This document shows, piece after piece, positions 11,794 through 23,838 of a DNA stretch of 64,000 nucleotides. Within the stretch, counting starts at the first letter, position 1, and each line of letters starts with the position of its first letter. This stretch comes from Isoetes taiwanensis (taxonomy: Eukaryota; Streptophyta; Lycopodiopsida; Isoetales; Isoetaceae): NCBI GenBank assembly GCA_021234155.1, contig JAJEKV010000003.1:11222413-11286412 (forward strand), written 5' to 3'. A program made the position numbers and the translations under genes. Under the pieces are notes generated by a model. It worked only from the letters and a program-made list of their open reading frames with translations, did not search any database and was not told the DNA's origin.

Positions 11794-14316
11794 CTATGGC
11801 AGACAAGCCTGAACTCCGGCATCAGGAATCTCGGCATAAACGATAGACCAAGGTTTTACAGAAATGGTGCTGGAGGTATCCACTGTAACTGGATCAAGCG
11901 ACGGAATTCCGGTAAGCAGAGATCCGGTGAGGCGAAGAGGGGATCCATTTAAATGCACCACTTGGCTGTGCAAATCTCCATCTTCCGGCGTTAAATGGTA
12001 TTCATATCTCTCTCTGTTCCAGGGCCTTTTTGATCCCCGGCCTGCAACCCTTTTCAATACATGAATTGATTTCCTTGATGCGCTTTTCTGCATCGAAACA
12101 GAGATTTCTACATCGTACTGTGTCTCGTTGCTTAGATTTATAAATACTGCTGCTAATCCACCCTGCACAGAAAAAAAACAGGGGAATTTCCGCCCACATT
12201 GGATCAAAATGAAAATTTTGATGCATTTTGATTGAATTCTTAATGCATTGTAGATTTTTTACCTTTGAATCTTTCAGACAATGTGTATAAGCTCTCAGAT
12301 ATGGAGCTTCTGTTACATCAGAATGCAATACGTCGGCGCCCATTAATTTTTTCCACAGCAAGGCTCTGGAAAAGGATAAAAATGTTGAATCATCCAAGTT
12401 TTCTGCCAGATTTTAATCACAAAAACCGGATTTGAAGCTTACGCGTAGTAATCTGGATTGGGCTGAAAATTTACAGTGTCCAAAAACCCATAATTTCCTC
12501 CAATCAGAGATTGGCGACAGTGCACTGACGTATTGTAATATGCAGCCAAACCCAGTTGATCAATGTACCTAAATTTCAAAAATATTCAGATCAATCAATC
12601 CGGAATATAAGATCTGATAATGGGTTCTGATTGCGCTGGAATTTACCAAAATCCTGAAACAAATGCGTTGGAGACATTAGGCCTGCCGCTGTTGTAAGCT
12701 CCACCAGATTCTCCAACCCATGCCTGCGCCCAAGGACCGTAGCTTTTGATTACATCTCTCAGGCTCTTGAATACGGTTTTTAATCCGTCAAGGTGGCTTG
12801 GATCTAGAATTCTGTCAATTACATGCGGATCAACACCTGCCATACAGAGAATTTTCAATCCGGTTAAACCTAAAACTTGCTTTTTTACCCCAAATTCGAA
12901 GAGATTTTAAGCTTCAACACGCATTTCATTCTAAAACCGAAGCTATTCGATCAAAATTTGGGTTTCGTTTTCATTCTTACCAGCTCCTAGATTATACAGA
13001 TGATGTGATAACCCATCAAGAACACCTTCTCCAGATCCAATGAGCAGGCCTTTGAACCAATCCGCATCGTAAAATCCATCTGGAGCTATCACCAAAGGCT
13101 TAGATTCAGATCCGGCGTAAGTTTCTTCCACAATTTTTCTCAGATTTTTAACAGCTGCTACATATTTGCCGAGAGGAACATATGTGCCTATTCCACTTCC
13201 GCTTAATTCATTCCCTTCAATCAGAACAGAGTAAGAAAATCAGCAATCCGGTACAGATTTTCAGCCAAAATTAGAGAATTGATCCGGTTTGCTTACCCAA
13301 TTCCCAAGCCCAGATTTTGAATCCTTGATCATGAGTATACCGAATAAAATCTCTTGCATTGCTTGGATCCCAATCGTCATAAATGCTATTCTTCCGTCCA
13401 AATAATGCATTCAGACCAAAAGCAACAACTGATCTGTACAAATTTATCAACGGAATTAAGCTATTCTTCCAGAAATTGGATGCAATTTCTGTTATGATTG
13501 GTAGACAAAGTCAATGTTTTTGCGAAGATCATGGAAGAATATCTTACCCTGTATTTTGAAAGAAGGAGTTCAGTTCTTGCCAACGAGACATGTTCAGACA
13601 TCCTCCTGTAAATCCAAACATGGCAGATGTGTTTCTGACAAATTGTGGGCAGTTTTCGGTGCCATTAACCAGATACACAACCCGATCTTGTAACGATCCG
13701 CCCAGCCTGATCGTCAAAGGCGATAATCCTGATTTTGATGCAAAATTTTGTATTATCATCGGAATTGATGCTAATTTTGAATGATCCAATTTGATATGCT
13801 TGATCGGAATGCGTACCTTTTACAGCATTCAGGAAGATCTGATTGTTGAGATCCTGCGGAGAAATTATTCATTGCATCAGAGAAATTGGGCCTACAAAGA
13901 GAGAAATTTTAACTGCCCACAACAGGGCCGATTGGACTGGGTCCAAAAACTGAGAATTTCTGGAAACCCATTCAAAATCGATCGCATTGGGCCTAGAAAC
14001 AGAGAAATTTGACGATCCCAGGAAGAAAATGGGCTGATTTTATAAAAATTAGACATACCAGATTGAGAATTGAAGCATAGTGCCAGCTGCATGTCCCGTA
14101 ATCGCATTTTTCCGGAGGCCACCAATCCAAGGTGACACATAAGAAATTGTCGCTGATTTTTGCGATGCTACTGTTGCCATTTACGACCAGATTTACAGAA
14201 ATGGATGCTCCGGTAGAATTGGCTATGGTGGAATGTGCAGATTCTCGCGAAGAACCAGAAGGAAGCCAGACAAAAAAATAAGCTAAAAGGGCGCAGAGAC
14301 CCACCAGAGGAGTCAT
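11794..14316 (-). CDS. Heparanase-like protein (GH79 family), nine coding exons, intact
   Basis: Secreted endo-beta-glucuronidase-type enzyme expected to act on cell-wall or proteoglycan sugars (plant heparanase-like/GUS family). Coding exons: 14316-14059, 13853-13817, 13728-13548, 13433-13297, 13214-12981, 12836-12647, 12568-12443, 12365-12263 and 12162-11794. All have GT-AG borders and compatible phases, giving 544 residues, the usual family length, with no internal stop. The N-terminus (MTPLVGLCALLAYFFVW) is a signal peptide. Family blocks appear in order: LDWWPPEKCDYGTCSW, TIRLGGSLQD, AMFGFTGGCL, FGLNALFG, the acid/base block WELGNELSGSG (Glu about 207), the nucleophile block WVGESGGAYNSG (Glu about 325), CRQSLIGGNYG, RAYTHC and YEYHLT. 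Both catalytic glutamates are present. The ATG is the one just before the hydrophobic leader; an upstream in-frame ATG at about 14343 would place seven extra residues in front and is less likely. Exact substrate cannot be read from sequence. Confidence 0.92.
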
Positions 14317-14383
14317 TTCGACAATTAATCCGACATGAAACAACTTGAATCATCCATTTTTTCTATTTCTCGGTTCTGCTCTG

Positions 14384-14402
14384 TATTCTTTTATATTGGC
14401 TT
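14384..14402 (-). promoter_or_regulatory. TATA and CCAAT elements of the heparanase-like gene
   Basis: On the minus strand the sequence GCCAATATAAAAGAATA lies about 70-85 bp upstream of the ATG at 14316: a CCAAT motif overlapping an ATATAAAAG TATA box. Position fits a short 5' leader. Functional use is inferred. Confidence 0.55.
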
Positions 14403-14409
14403 TCTAAAA

Positions 14410-16780
14410 TTAAGCAACGGCTGCCGCTGTTGCAAATTCCCAAACCTCAAATTTCAGACCCAAATCGCTTATATGTGGGCGCCCACATGATTCATATGCG
14501 TTTCCGTGATCAAGTTGCAAAGAATCTATTGATTTTCCAGCTCCGGCGACCCGGAAAGACCTTTCCCGCATCGATCTGCAAAAGTACAGGGTCAGGAACA
14601 GAGCATTAGGGCATAGGATTTGACCGAAATTTTTACAATTTCGAAAAACGCATTACAGGATTCGAGACAAAAACAGCTCAATGGGGATAGAATGGATGGA
14701 TTATTGTAATCAGATCAGACAAAAGCCATGACTGGAAGCTTAAATAAGAAATTGAAGACAGTTTGAAGGCAATATTAAAATGCAACGACGGACCCATGTG
14801 CGCAGAGCAGATTTGAAGGAGGAGGGCAGATTGGAATCGGCCCTGGGGCTGGAAGATATGGCCGGAATGGATGAATTATTTACGAAGAAAGGGGTCCACT
14901 ACAAGGCGTCAATCCGAATCAAAAGGCTAGCAAACAGAGGCCGAAAACAACAGAAGCCCTTTTTCTGTAATGCCTGATTGCTTGGCGGACAGGCTTCCAT
15001 AGCTAAGCTTGGCTTTTGGGCTTAGTTGGCTTTTGGCCAATCGCACCGTATTCATGGCTGCCCATTCCGCCATAGCCAGAGCTCTGACCCGACCGCCGTG
15101 AGCCCGTCAGGCGGAAAAGCTTGGCTGATACCGGGTCCCGTGTATACCCTAAATGGATCCTTTTTTTTAAAGGCCAAGGTTTTATATATGGCTCCAAATT
15201 TGGCCGCGATGAATAATTTTTGTTTGGCACGCATTCGCTCTTTGCTTTGGTGCCAAACAAAATTATTTGGCTCTGTGTTTTGGTGCCAATCTCTTGTCTT
15301 CGCTGCTTTAAGTGAAGTAAAGTGAAGACAAGAGATGGCACCAAAGTTCCTCTAACGCTGTGTTTTGTCCTGTGTTTTTTTGTTCTGTCCTGTGTTTTTT
15401 TGTTCTCTCTGTTGTGCCACGAAACGTTACCAATGCTTCCTCTTTTTTTCCCCTGTAGTTGTACTTGTACTGTGGGTGTTTGGTTTAGTAGTAGCATATT
15501 AAATCTTGCAACAAGATATCTCTTGAGTTCAAGGTCGCCTAGAGTCACATTCAATGTAACGTGATTGGGCGCAATACGCAATGTTGTATCTTGTGTGCAT
15601 ATATGTCCAATCATCGAATGCTAAGGACTGAAATTCCTCAGGCATGGTTTTTCAGCTATTCTTCCTTCTAGGTACTTTGCATGTCATAGGAAAAGGTTTT
15701 ATGAAAGGTTGCAATTTTGGCCTCATGTCATAGGAAAAGGTTTTATGAAAGGTTGCCATTGTGGCCTCCTCCTCCTCCTCCTCCTCCTCCTCCTCCTCCT
15801 CCTCCTCCTCCTCCTCCTCCTCCTCCTCCTCCTCCTCCTCCTCCTCCTCCTCCTCCTCCTCCTCCTCCTCCTCCTCTGTTATAATAATTGTACACAAGAT
15901 CCCTTCCAATTCTTCAATGTTCATGTTTCGTCCCAACAATTACTTGCACGTATCTAGTTCATTTATGATAACTTGCAGGTATCTAGTTCATTTATGTCTG
16001 AATCCCATTCAATCCATTGCTACTATTATATATAATTAGCTTAATTAATTTTTCAAAATATTCCTCATAAGATTAACCATTGACATCAAGACTTCAAAGC
16101 ACAATGGGGTAACTCAATGGATAGAAACCAATGAGTGATATTGATGTGTGTGTTATCTATAGACCTCTATCATAAGTTAAAACGCTCTCTTAACGTATAA
16201 AAACTTCAAAAATTGCTTCCTTACAAAGTCAACACAAGAAAATGTCTTTAAAAAAACTTATAGAACTTTGTATCCAAGCCAAGATGTGGAAGGTGGCTTC
16301 GTTGGTCAAGCTGCAATCCGAGTTAGTTGTTTGTTGCTGCTCTCAATAATGACTTAGACTATCCAGGTCTACAAGCTTCATTGTTTAATACTCAATCACA
16401 CGCATTGACTTTAAGCTCCTTTCTCACCAAACCTCTATTTAGCAAAGATACAACTGGACAAACAGATTTATTTGAACAAGATCACATATCTATGTATATG
16501 AATGATCCGAAGTTTAACTTTCTCAAATCAACACCCTCTCTTGATATGCATGGAAGAGCCAGTGCGATCACTTCTTTCAAGGTTACTTTGCCCTGGTCCC
16601 ATCTCGTGAATGAAAGAGTGGAGTAATTACACCATAACTCTTGACAGTTTTATGTTGAAACTACATATCTGTGGTATCAATGCCCTTAAAGACACAACAC
16701 TCTCCTCTTTCTAGGTTGCCTGAAGGGGCAAACCCTTATTTGATCATGATTATGCTGTGAAGGGGTTGAGAATATTCCCT
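14410..16780. other. Gene-less stretch upstream of the heparanase-like gene
   Basis: Short open frames at 14780-14977 and 15003-15614 resemble no family. A 44-bp tandem duplication (about 15679-15765, containing ATAGGAAAAGGTTTTATG) immediately precedes a (CTC)n microsatellite. Nothing else is identifiable. Confidence 0.5.
15765..15876. repeat. (CTC)n trinucleotide microsatellite, about 37 units
   Basis: Uninterrupted CTC/GAG repeat of about 112 bp. Apparent poly-Ser, poly-Leu and poly-Glu frames through it are artefacts of the repeat. Confidence 0.98.
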
Positions 16781-16784
16781 TGAT

Positions 16785-17065
16785 GATGTTTCCTACAATT
16801 CGTCGAGAAACATCATGTTTCTCGACTAGCTTATCAAAAAACGCACAACTTGTAATGTTTCCTAACTAGATAGTTGGGAAACATACAATTCATCGACAAA
16901 CATCATGTTACAAAACAGCATGTTCCTCAGCAAGCTAGTCAAGAAACATACAATTCGTGATGTTTCCCGACTAGTTAGCTGGGAAACATACAATTTGTCG
17001 AGGAAGATCATGTTACCCACTAGCTAGTCGGGAAACATATAATTCGTGATATATATTCCTGATTG
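16785..17065. repeat. Imperfect tandem array of a palindromic GGGAAACAT motif
   Basis: Several degenerate units carry GGGAAACATACAATTCGT followed by TCGA and ATGTTTCCCGACTAG, so neighbouring units contain mutually inverted TTTCCCGACTAG and CTAGTCGGGAAA arms. Units are roughly 55-65 bp and well diverged. No gene. Confidence 0.65.
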
Positions 17066-17224
17066 TCCTTTATTATTATTCAACTAAATGTTCATAGTTG
17101 TTTGAACTTAGAAAAAGTGCCACGTCTAAAGAAGCGGATATATTCTCACCACTTTGGTACTTATAGACTTAAAATTTTATGATATAGACTTAGGTATCAC
17201 ACCATAGTTTATTTTCTCACACAC

Positions 17225-17960
17225 TACCTATGGTTCTTCATCTCTAACACATCAAAAACGATGCCCATATCCTCCTTAAAATCCCCCCATAAAAAACCCC
17301 TCAAAATTCCTCTTTTCGTGGAATGGAAAATCCCTCTTTTCGTGGAATGGACATGATTTTTAGAAACGGGGTATTTGGCCACAATCCCCCCTTTGCGATT
17401 TTGTAAATTAATATCCACTTATTTGAATTGTTTTTATATCCCCCATTGCCATACCCCTTTTCTCACAAATAATATTCATACCCCTTTGTAGAAACAATCC
17501 CCGTTTGTGATTTTATAGTTTGATATATCCTTAATTTCATTTGTACCCCATTTTGAGATATGCAATAATGTACCCCATTTTCTGCACCAATGTTTATACC
17601 CCTTTTCTCAAAAATCCCCCCTTTGTGATTTTATGTTTAATATCCCCTTATTCCGTTCATACCCCACTTCTCAACCATCCTCCTTTTGTGACCTTGTAGT
17701 TTAATATCTCGTACTCATTTAATAGCCTTTTCTCAAAAATCCCCCCTTTGTGATTTTGTGTTTAATATCCCCTCCATTCATACCCCTCTTTTCAACCATT
17801 CCCCTTTTGTGACCTTGTAGTTTAATATTCCATACTTAGTTAATACCCTTTTCTCAACAATCCCCCTCTGTGATTTTGTAGTTTAATATCCCCTTACTTA
17901 ATAGTCTCTTTATTTGCCCCTTTTGGCAACATTCCCCCTCTAGATAATTTATATACAATC
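17225..17960. repeat. Pyrimidine-rich minisatellite, about 60-70-bp degenerate unit
   Basis: The motif CCCCCTTTGTGATTTTGTAG, followed by TTTAATATCCCC and ATACCCCTTTTCTCA, recurs about ten times with substitutions and length changes. One strand is C/T-rich throughout. No coding frame survives. It ends near a T-rich unique segment at about 17970. Confidence 0.8.
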
Positions 17961-18344
17961 CCCCCTTTATTGCCTATTGCCTTTCCATTGAGCATATTTT
18001 TGCTATGATCCTCAATAGCTCATTATGATGCCATAAATTTCTACTAATAAAACTTTTGAGCCTAAAAATTTGTATTGTGTCACATGCCTTGATCAGATTC
18101 TAAAAGCATACGAAGATGTAGATATAAATGCAGATAGGATGAAACTGGATGTATTTATACAAAGGCAATCATGCATTCGTGTTAGAAAACATGAGAGAGC
18201 ATGAATGTGGATTCAATGTGTTCCATACCTTAAGAAACAAATTATGTTCCATACAAAAAAAAAAAAAGAAAAAAAAAGGGGAGAAACTGAAAATTATATG
18301 CAATTTTTGAAATACCAAGACCATGAATACAGAAAGAACAAGTC
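17961..18344. other. Unique AT-rich spacer
   Basis: Between the pyrimidine minisatellite and the first copy of the 2.5-kb duplication. Contains an A-rich run near 18258-18280 and no supported feature. Confidence 0.4.
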
Positions 18345-18416
18345 AGTAAATCAGTCTATTAAGAGATCAAAGATCAGTACATTAGTCATTCCTTATAGCT
18401 TGCCAACTAGGGGCTG

Positions 18417-18930
18417 ACATCAAAGAAGAAATCAGATACACAAAACCCCACTTGGTGAGCATTTTTTTTGGCAGCCAACTCAGAATTTTGCTCGAGTAAG
18501 TGCTTTACTACTAGATCTAGCTTCTCTAATTGACTGAGGTTTCGAGTACCTCTAAAAGTTCTTTGTCTAGACCTGTTTTGTTCTGCCATAAATTTTGGAA
18601 TTTGAGTGTACATCTCATTGACGGTTGAGATCTTCATTAGAAACATATAAACGGCTTCATTTTCTTTGACACTGAAAAACGAAAATGTCAATACATGTAA
18701 AAATGTCAATATAATGCATGCATGTTATCGTAAGTCCAACGTGTTCACAAGGACAGCCTGTCTTTCCCGAGAAGATACAACGTCCTCTTCTTGCACTGGA
18801 TTTATAAAACCTGATTAGTAATCCACATATAATACATAAAATGACAGAGAAAAAATACCTAAATCTGGCGGTTGTGTTGAAGCCTCTTCTTCTTTGCGGC
18901 TTCCTCCATAATCTTGCTCCTTATTAACTT
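18417..18930 (-). pseudogene. Unidentified multi-exon gene fragment, copy 1
   Basis: Three exon-like blocks on the minus strand: about 18930-18860 ([18 protein letters not shown], flanked by AACAG and a GT donor), about 18812-18730 (FINPVQEEDVVSSRERQA to TLDLR), and 18680-18417 (VKENEAV to a stop after FFFDVSP). The donor of the middle exon, intact GT in the other copies, reads GATAAC here, so correct splicing is lost. The C-terminal residues after EQNSELA differ from the third copy and look like read-through. Charged, probably helical protein; I do not recognise the family. Confidence 0.45.
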
Positions 18931-19879
18931 CTGTTGTAAATAAATGTTTATGCTTGAAGGGATCATTTTTTCAGAAATCTGCATTATGCAAACTGGACAG
19001 AGCTTTTTTTGCAGGAGAATCCTTCGCAAGATCAAAATTGCAAGTACTTGATCTACAAGAAGGGAGAGAAGGCTTAGGGAACAGATCTGCTCGCTAGCAA
19101 ATATATATTCTTTGGCCTCTAGAAAGCTATGTGGCTGGCATCATCCTTCCAGGTATTTTTGATCATTCACATCTAGTCTAAATTTATGCATGCACCCTTG
19201 TCTCTATTTTTATCTAATTTATTTTATTGCTCTTAGATTCGGACATCTGTAATGCTGGCCTATTCCGGTAGAAATCCCTACATTAGGAGGTTCCTTGGTA
19301 ATTGTTGGCAATCCTCGGCATGGTAAATTTCCTATTCAAAGTTGCATATCAAATCTCATCAGTTATCTTATGAATGTTGTCAACTATACAGAACCTAAAG
19401 CACAAGGTCTAATCATTTGCAGACTCGGTGGAATATCATGCGCTTATTTCTGGAAAGAGTATGTGATTATAATTTTAAAAAACTTTAGAAATGCCTTCGT
19501 GTATTCGTTCAAATATCACTGTATTTTAAATTGTAAAATACTCGCATTTGGAGCAGCAATTAAATGGCTTTAGCAACAACACAGGGCTTGCAAGCATTTG
19601 CCAAGGCAATAATTACTCTGTTATAATTGACCATCAGTCTTTGTGTAATAAGCCAGCCTGGTTACATCAGAGCCTTGGGATTTTTGCTTCATCTGGGAAG
19701 AAATATCATTGCCTTTTCCGAACAACAATTTGCTGTTCATTAGTCCTTGTGCAATTTGATCAAGCATCAAGGATTACTTAACTACCATGCTTACCATGCC
19801 AATGATTTGGGAAAGAATGCACCTGTCTAGTGTACGCTTAAGCAAGAAAGAATGCAGAAAGTACAGAGATAAGCACACA

Positions 19880-20110
19880 ATTTTACATACCTGAATTCCA
19901 AATTTCCTTACAGGGCTGGACAAGAAGGAGGTCCTTTATTGGCCAGCAAGTAAACCCCTTTTCACACTCTCCCAAATTGTCTGCCCCCATGCTTGGAATT
20001 GGGAGAGGAGTCTGCGGAGAGAAAACTTCATTCACTTGCACTGACACAGCAGAAGCATCCATGTTAATACCACGGGATACTCCAGGACCAAGAAAGGTTA
20101 TTTCTCCCAT
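19880..20110 (-). pseudogene. Unidentified exon within the 2.5-kb duplication
   Basis: A minus-strand frame containing NEVFSPQTPLPIPSMGADNL and GFTCWPIKDLLLVQPCKEIW ends at a strong donor (TCAG|GTATGT). The same frame and donor are kept in copy 2 (25646-25377). It may belong to the same gene as the exons at 18.4-18.9 kb, lying upstream of them in the minus direction. No family recognised. Confidence 0.35.
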
Positions 20111-20890
20111 GCCAACCGCTGACCCTCAACCCGGCTTTAAAGGTCAACCACAAGGAACCAACCTGAGCTTACACTCAAATTGGGGTTAGAACCTCCAGAT
20201 CACTTAAGGTGATCAGTCTGTACAAGATAAATCCAGAGAAAAGTTCAAAAAACTCAAAGTGTCATACCTTTCCCATTTCTAGAAAATGGAGCCTTTACTC
20301 AAATGATTGTAGTGATGAACAATGGATTGATTTTCTGAGTCAATTGCTTCAGATTAGCACAAAAACATTATGGGAAACCAATGATGAAGTTTCTGACCAA
20401 GTCAGACTAAAAATCTGAGAGATATTCGATCTCAAAGTGAGGTCAAAAATTGGTCAATAGAGGTCAAACTATGAAAACAGTGATCAGGAAAAGAGATTTA
20501 GAGTTGCTGAGCGTATTTTTGAGAAATCTCAGAGCAAATATACCCTAATAGTGATGAGAAATGGAGATATGCAGCCAAAATTTCATTTGGAGGTCTAGGA
20601 GTATTTTTTATAATTGGATTTGGCAAAATACAGTAAAAAATGATCAGAACAGAATGTCGATTTTTCTAACTTGAGCTAGGTATGATATTTTTTGGTTTTT
20701 TCAAAGCTTTTAGCTCTCAAATGACTCAAGGATGGATGGCAAATAGGCCAATGATACTTTGGGACACTCGAGAATTTACTGTAAAATATTTTGGAACAAG
20801 AAATTGCTAAGAAAGATATCGGAAACAGATTTGTCAACTTGGCAGTCAAATTATATTGATATGAAGGTAGATAAATCACAATAACAATAG

Positions 20891-21395
20891 GTAAAGCATA
20901 ATTTCATTAAAATGAGAAATTTCGTGATTCCAATTAGGGATGAAAATCCTTTTTAATCCATTTATGACGATTTTTTGAGCAATTATGGCGCCATTTAGCA
21001 AAAAAAATGCATCTAAAGTGCCATTTATTGGCGCCATTAATATCAGAGGGGGGAGAAAAAACAACAGAAAAAAAATACTGCAACTTAAGTTAGCAAGTTT
21101 TACCTATTTTACAGGAAGACGGGCATCATTAACTTCTGAAATTGACAAATTTACACATCAAGAAAATTTGTTTATGAAGCTAAATTACGAAATTTGTTGC
21201 TGAATTGAATCACTGCCATTAGTAGGATCATGCTTTTCTTTGCCAACATTCATAAGAATGTCAAATCCTGCCCCACTAAATGCCTCTTCGTCAAAGTTGT
21301 AAGCCGCATTTTGAATCTCATCGTGACTAAAATCTTCAGTGGTACCAAGCTGGACGAAGGTGACTCCACAGCAAATCTCGTGGCATACCTGAACG
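20891..21395. other. Unique spacer right of duplication copy 1
   Basis: AT-rich, no supported gene. The minus-strand frame around 21400-21185 is weakly gene-like (acidic, FSHDEIQNAAYNFDEEAFSG) but has no visible family or splice support. Confidence 0.35.
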
Positions 21396-21399
21396 TGCA

Positions 21400-21905
21400 T
21401 TTGCTATAGCAGACCAAATGCATGCTGGTGAATGCATCCTCAACATATTTTTTTTTGCATGCTAGTGAATGCAAATGGCGCCATGGTGCCATTTGCATCC
21501 TCAGCATGCTTGGAAATGGCACCTTGAGGATGCAACATGGTGCCATTTACACCCCCAGCACCCAAAAATTTTCCCCCCAAAAAAAAGGGTGTTGGGGTGC
21601 AAATGGCGCCATGGCGCCATTTGCACCCTCAAGGTGCCATTCTTAAGCATGCGAAGGACGCCGTTTGCATCCTCAGCATGGTTGAAAATGGTACATTGAG
21701 AGTGCAATGGCGCCATTTGCATCCTCAAGGTGCCATTTTCAAACATGATGAGGCATCCACAGCATGCATTTGATATAACATCTGGACCAAATGCATGGTG
21801 GTGAATGCAAATGGCGCCATGGCGCCCTTTGCATTCCTCAACATGCATTTAATAAAGCAGATCATGCTAAGGATGCATGCCATTTGCATCCTCAATATGC
21901 ATCAA
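21400..21905. repeat. Array of long palindromes built on ATGGCGCCAT
   Basis: Repeated segments of the form TGCAAATGGCGCCATGGCGCCATTTGCA alternate with ATCCTCAGCATG-type spacers. One palindrome, 21595-21628, is perfect over 34 bp (GGGTGCAAATGGCGCCA and its complement). Others at about 21473-21500 and 21807-21835 are near-perfect. The many open frames on both strands are shadows of the palindromes. Confidence 0.85.
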
Positions 21906-22019
21906 GCAAACATTTATTCAAGAAACTGGTGCTATTTGACTAGGAAAACTAAAAAATCAAGTAAAAGAAGACCTACCTTTGCCTTGGAGACTTGCCTTCA
22001 TGATTCTTGATATCTTTAG

Positions 22020-22350
22020 TGTCTAGAGTGATGAAAACAAAGGCGCTTAAGCGGGGCCGGGTTCCGCACTAGGGCGCTTAGGCCATCTAGCTGCAGCGCC
22101 GGGCGCTATGCTTAGGTCCAATGGGCCATCTAGTTGTTTCCCGGGCAAATCGAAGCGGCGCCGGGCGGTCGCAGCGCGGAAGCAAGTGGGGATGTAGGCG
22201 GCGGAAGCCTTGATGTAGGCGGCGCAGGGCCATCTAGCGGCGCCGCCGGCAGCGGAAGCCGGCGCCGGGCAAGATATCGGCGGGAAGCAAAGAAATGTAG
22301 GTGGCGCCAGGTGGGTATGGCTTCGTGGAAAGGCGGGCGTGATTTAAAAA
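22020..22350. repeat. GC-rich GGCGCCGGGC-type repeat tract
   Basis: Short repeats of GGGCGCTTAGGCCATCTAG and GGCGCCGGGC variants make this far more GC-rich than its surroundings. Its Gly/Ala/Arg-rich open frame is compositional. No family recognised. Confidence 0.5.
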
Positions 22351-22739
22351 TGTCCTACCAAATTTGAAACCCCTCCGCCTCCCCTAAATTTGAAAGCCCC
22401 TCGCCTAAAATTTGAAATTCAAAATTTGAAATCCCAAATTTGTTGTTGCTTTTTCGACATATCATTTCTTTAGGCGCTTGTATAGATCCTTCTATAGGCG
22501 GATCAGAGTCTTCGATGGTTCCATACCGACGTCGGCACTTCTAGGCTTCTTCTTGCGGATCATTTATTTTCGTGTAACATTAGTCGCTGTTTTGCACGTG
22601 GTTTTTGGGCTTCTTTTTGGTATTTGCAATATTCTTACAAGATCCATATACTCCAAATGCCGATAGTTTTTTCACCAAAATGGTGACCACCATACCAGTG
22701 TAAGTTTTTCTATATGCATCGCCTTTTGTTAGAGCCATT

Positions 22740-23345
22740 CATCACATGTATACATCCAAATGGAGCCATTTGGGGCCATTTGGAGCCCTCAAATGGTTTC
22801 ATGGCGCCATTTGGGGTGTGCCAGGGGGCAGGTATACCACCCAAATGGCGCCATTTGGGGGGTGCCGGGGCAGGTATACCACCCAAATGGCCATTTGGAG
22901 GGTGCCGAGGGGGGTAGGTATACCCCCAAATGGCGCCATGGAGCCATTTTGGGTGCTATTTGGAGCCCTCAAATGGCTCCATGGCCATTTGGGGTGCCGG
23001 AGGGGGGCGGTATACCCCTCAAATGGTGCCATTTGGGGGTGCCATGGGGGGCGTGTATACCCCCACATGGCACCTTGAGGATGCAAATGGCCATAAATGG
23101 CCATGGCCATTTTTTTCCGCCTTTTTTTTTTTTTTTTTTTGGTACACCCCCAAATGGCCCATTTGGGGGTGCTTGGGGTGTGCGTGTATACCCCCATTTC
23201 GGTTGGTTGCCAGGGGGAGTAGATATACCCCCCAAATGGGGGGTTGGGGGGGGGGCGGGGGGGGGGGGGCAGGTATACCCCCGGGGGCACCCCCCATGGA
23301 GCCATTTGGGGAGCGCCAATGAGGGCAATTATACATGCCATTTGG
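22740..23345. repeat. ATGGCGCCATTTGGGG minisatellite with GGTATACCCCC links
   Basis: Units of about 60 bp carry CCAAATGGCGCCATTTGGGG, then GGGTGCC, a run of G, and GGTATACCACC/CCCCC. The core is palindromic and the linker contains GGTATACC, itself palindromic, so the array can form serial hairpins. It includes a T22 run and a poly-G tract near 23237-23268. It appears to be the relative of the array at 21.4-21.9 kb. No gene. Confidence 0.8.
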
Positions 23346-23550
23346 GGTAAAGAGAGCCACCCTTCATGGCAAGGATGTTGATCCATTGAATGTAGCAACA
23401 GAGATCACGAAATCTGTGGTGCCGTCTATTGAACTTCCAATCATATGCTGGGGTGCAGATAACATTGGTGAAGCAGTAGGTGCATTTATTCAGTTGCCAA
23501 AGAAGGATGTAAGACTGGTTGAGGCTTGTATGCTACAAACATATGTATGA
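23346..23550 (+). pseudogene. Short fragment vaguely like a plant transposase-associated domain
   Basis: A 71-residue frame with NIGEAVGAFIQLPKKDVRLV at its end recalls the DAVG...WP..LV pattern seen near the C-terminus of some plant CACTA-type transposon proteins. The similarity is short and judged from memory of the pattern only. The left end runs into the G-rich array, so only the last ~60 residues could be real. Confidence 0.2.
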
Positions 23551-23810
23551 TACATGTGTACTACTCACGTGTATCATACACCTGCAGAAGGTCTATAAAT
23601 CTATTCATGTATCTTAAAAATATATGTATGATACATGGGTGTCATACCTGTGTACCTAACACATGCAGAAGGTGTATGATACCGAGTAAATATGTTTTCT
23701 AAATATTTCATGGTGGTGTATACAACCCCTGCATAAGGTCTATGATACAGGGTACTGTACACGTGTATACAACCCCTGCATAAGGTCTATACAACCCCCA
23801 AAATAAAAAA
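23530..23810. repeat. Degenerate repeats of GTATGATACATG and CTGCAGAAGGTCTATA
   Basis: Four or five imperfect units mixing GTATGATACAyGTGTAC with CCTGCAgAAGGTCTATGAT; many units contain partly palindromic ACATGTGTAC. Strongly diverged. No gene. Confidence 0.55.
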
Positions 23811-23838
23811 ATTCCAGTTTACTAAAAATTTTCCCATT

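Larger units (their letters stand above)
18345..20890. repeat. 2.5-kb duplication, copy 1
   Basis: Matches 23839-26383 at roughly 99% by eye (I counted fewer than about 20 substitutions and one single-base indel). The copies are in direct orientation, 5.49 kb apart. There are no TG..CA ends, primer site or polypurine tract, so this is not an LTR pair by the usual signs. It carries exons of an unidentified gene on the minus strand. A 29-30-kb partial copy shares the left half. Confidence 0.93.

Noticed and set aside
15652-16039. Open frames of poly-Glu, poly-Leu and poly-Ser across 15.76-15.88 kb
   Set aside because: They are produced by the CTC microsatellite and have no splice or family support.
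22746-23398. Gly/Pro-rich frames up to about 200 residues on both strands
   Set aside because: Open on both strands because the underlying array is palindromic and lacks stop codons; not coding.
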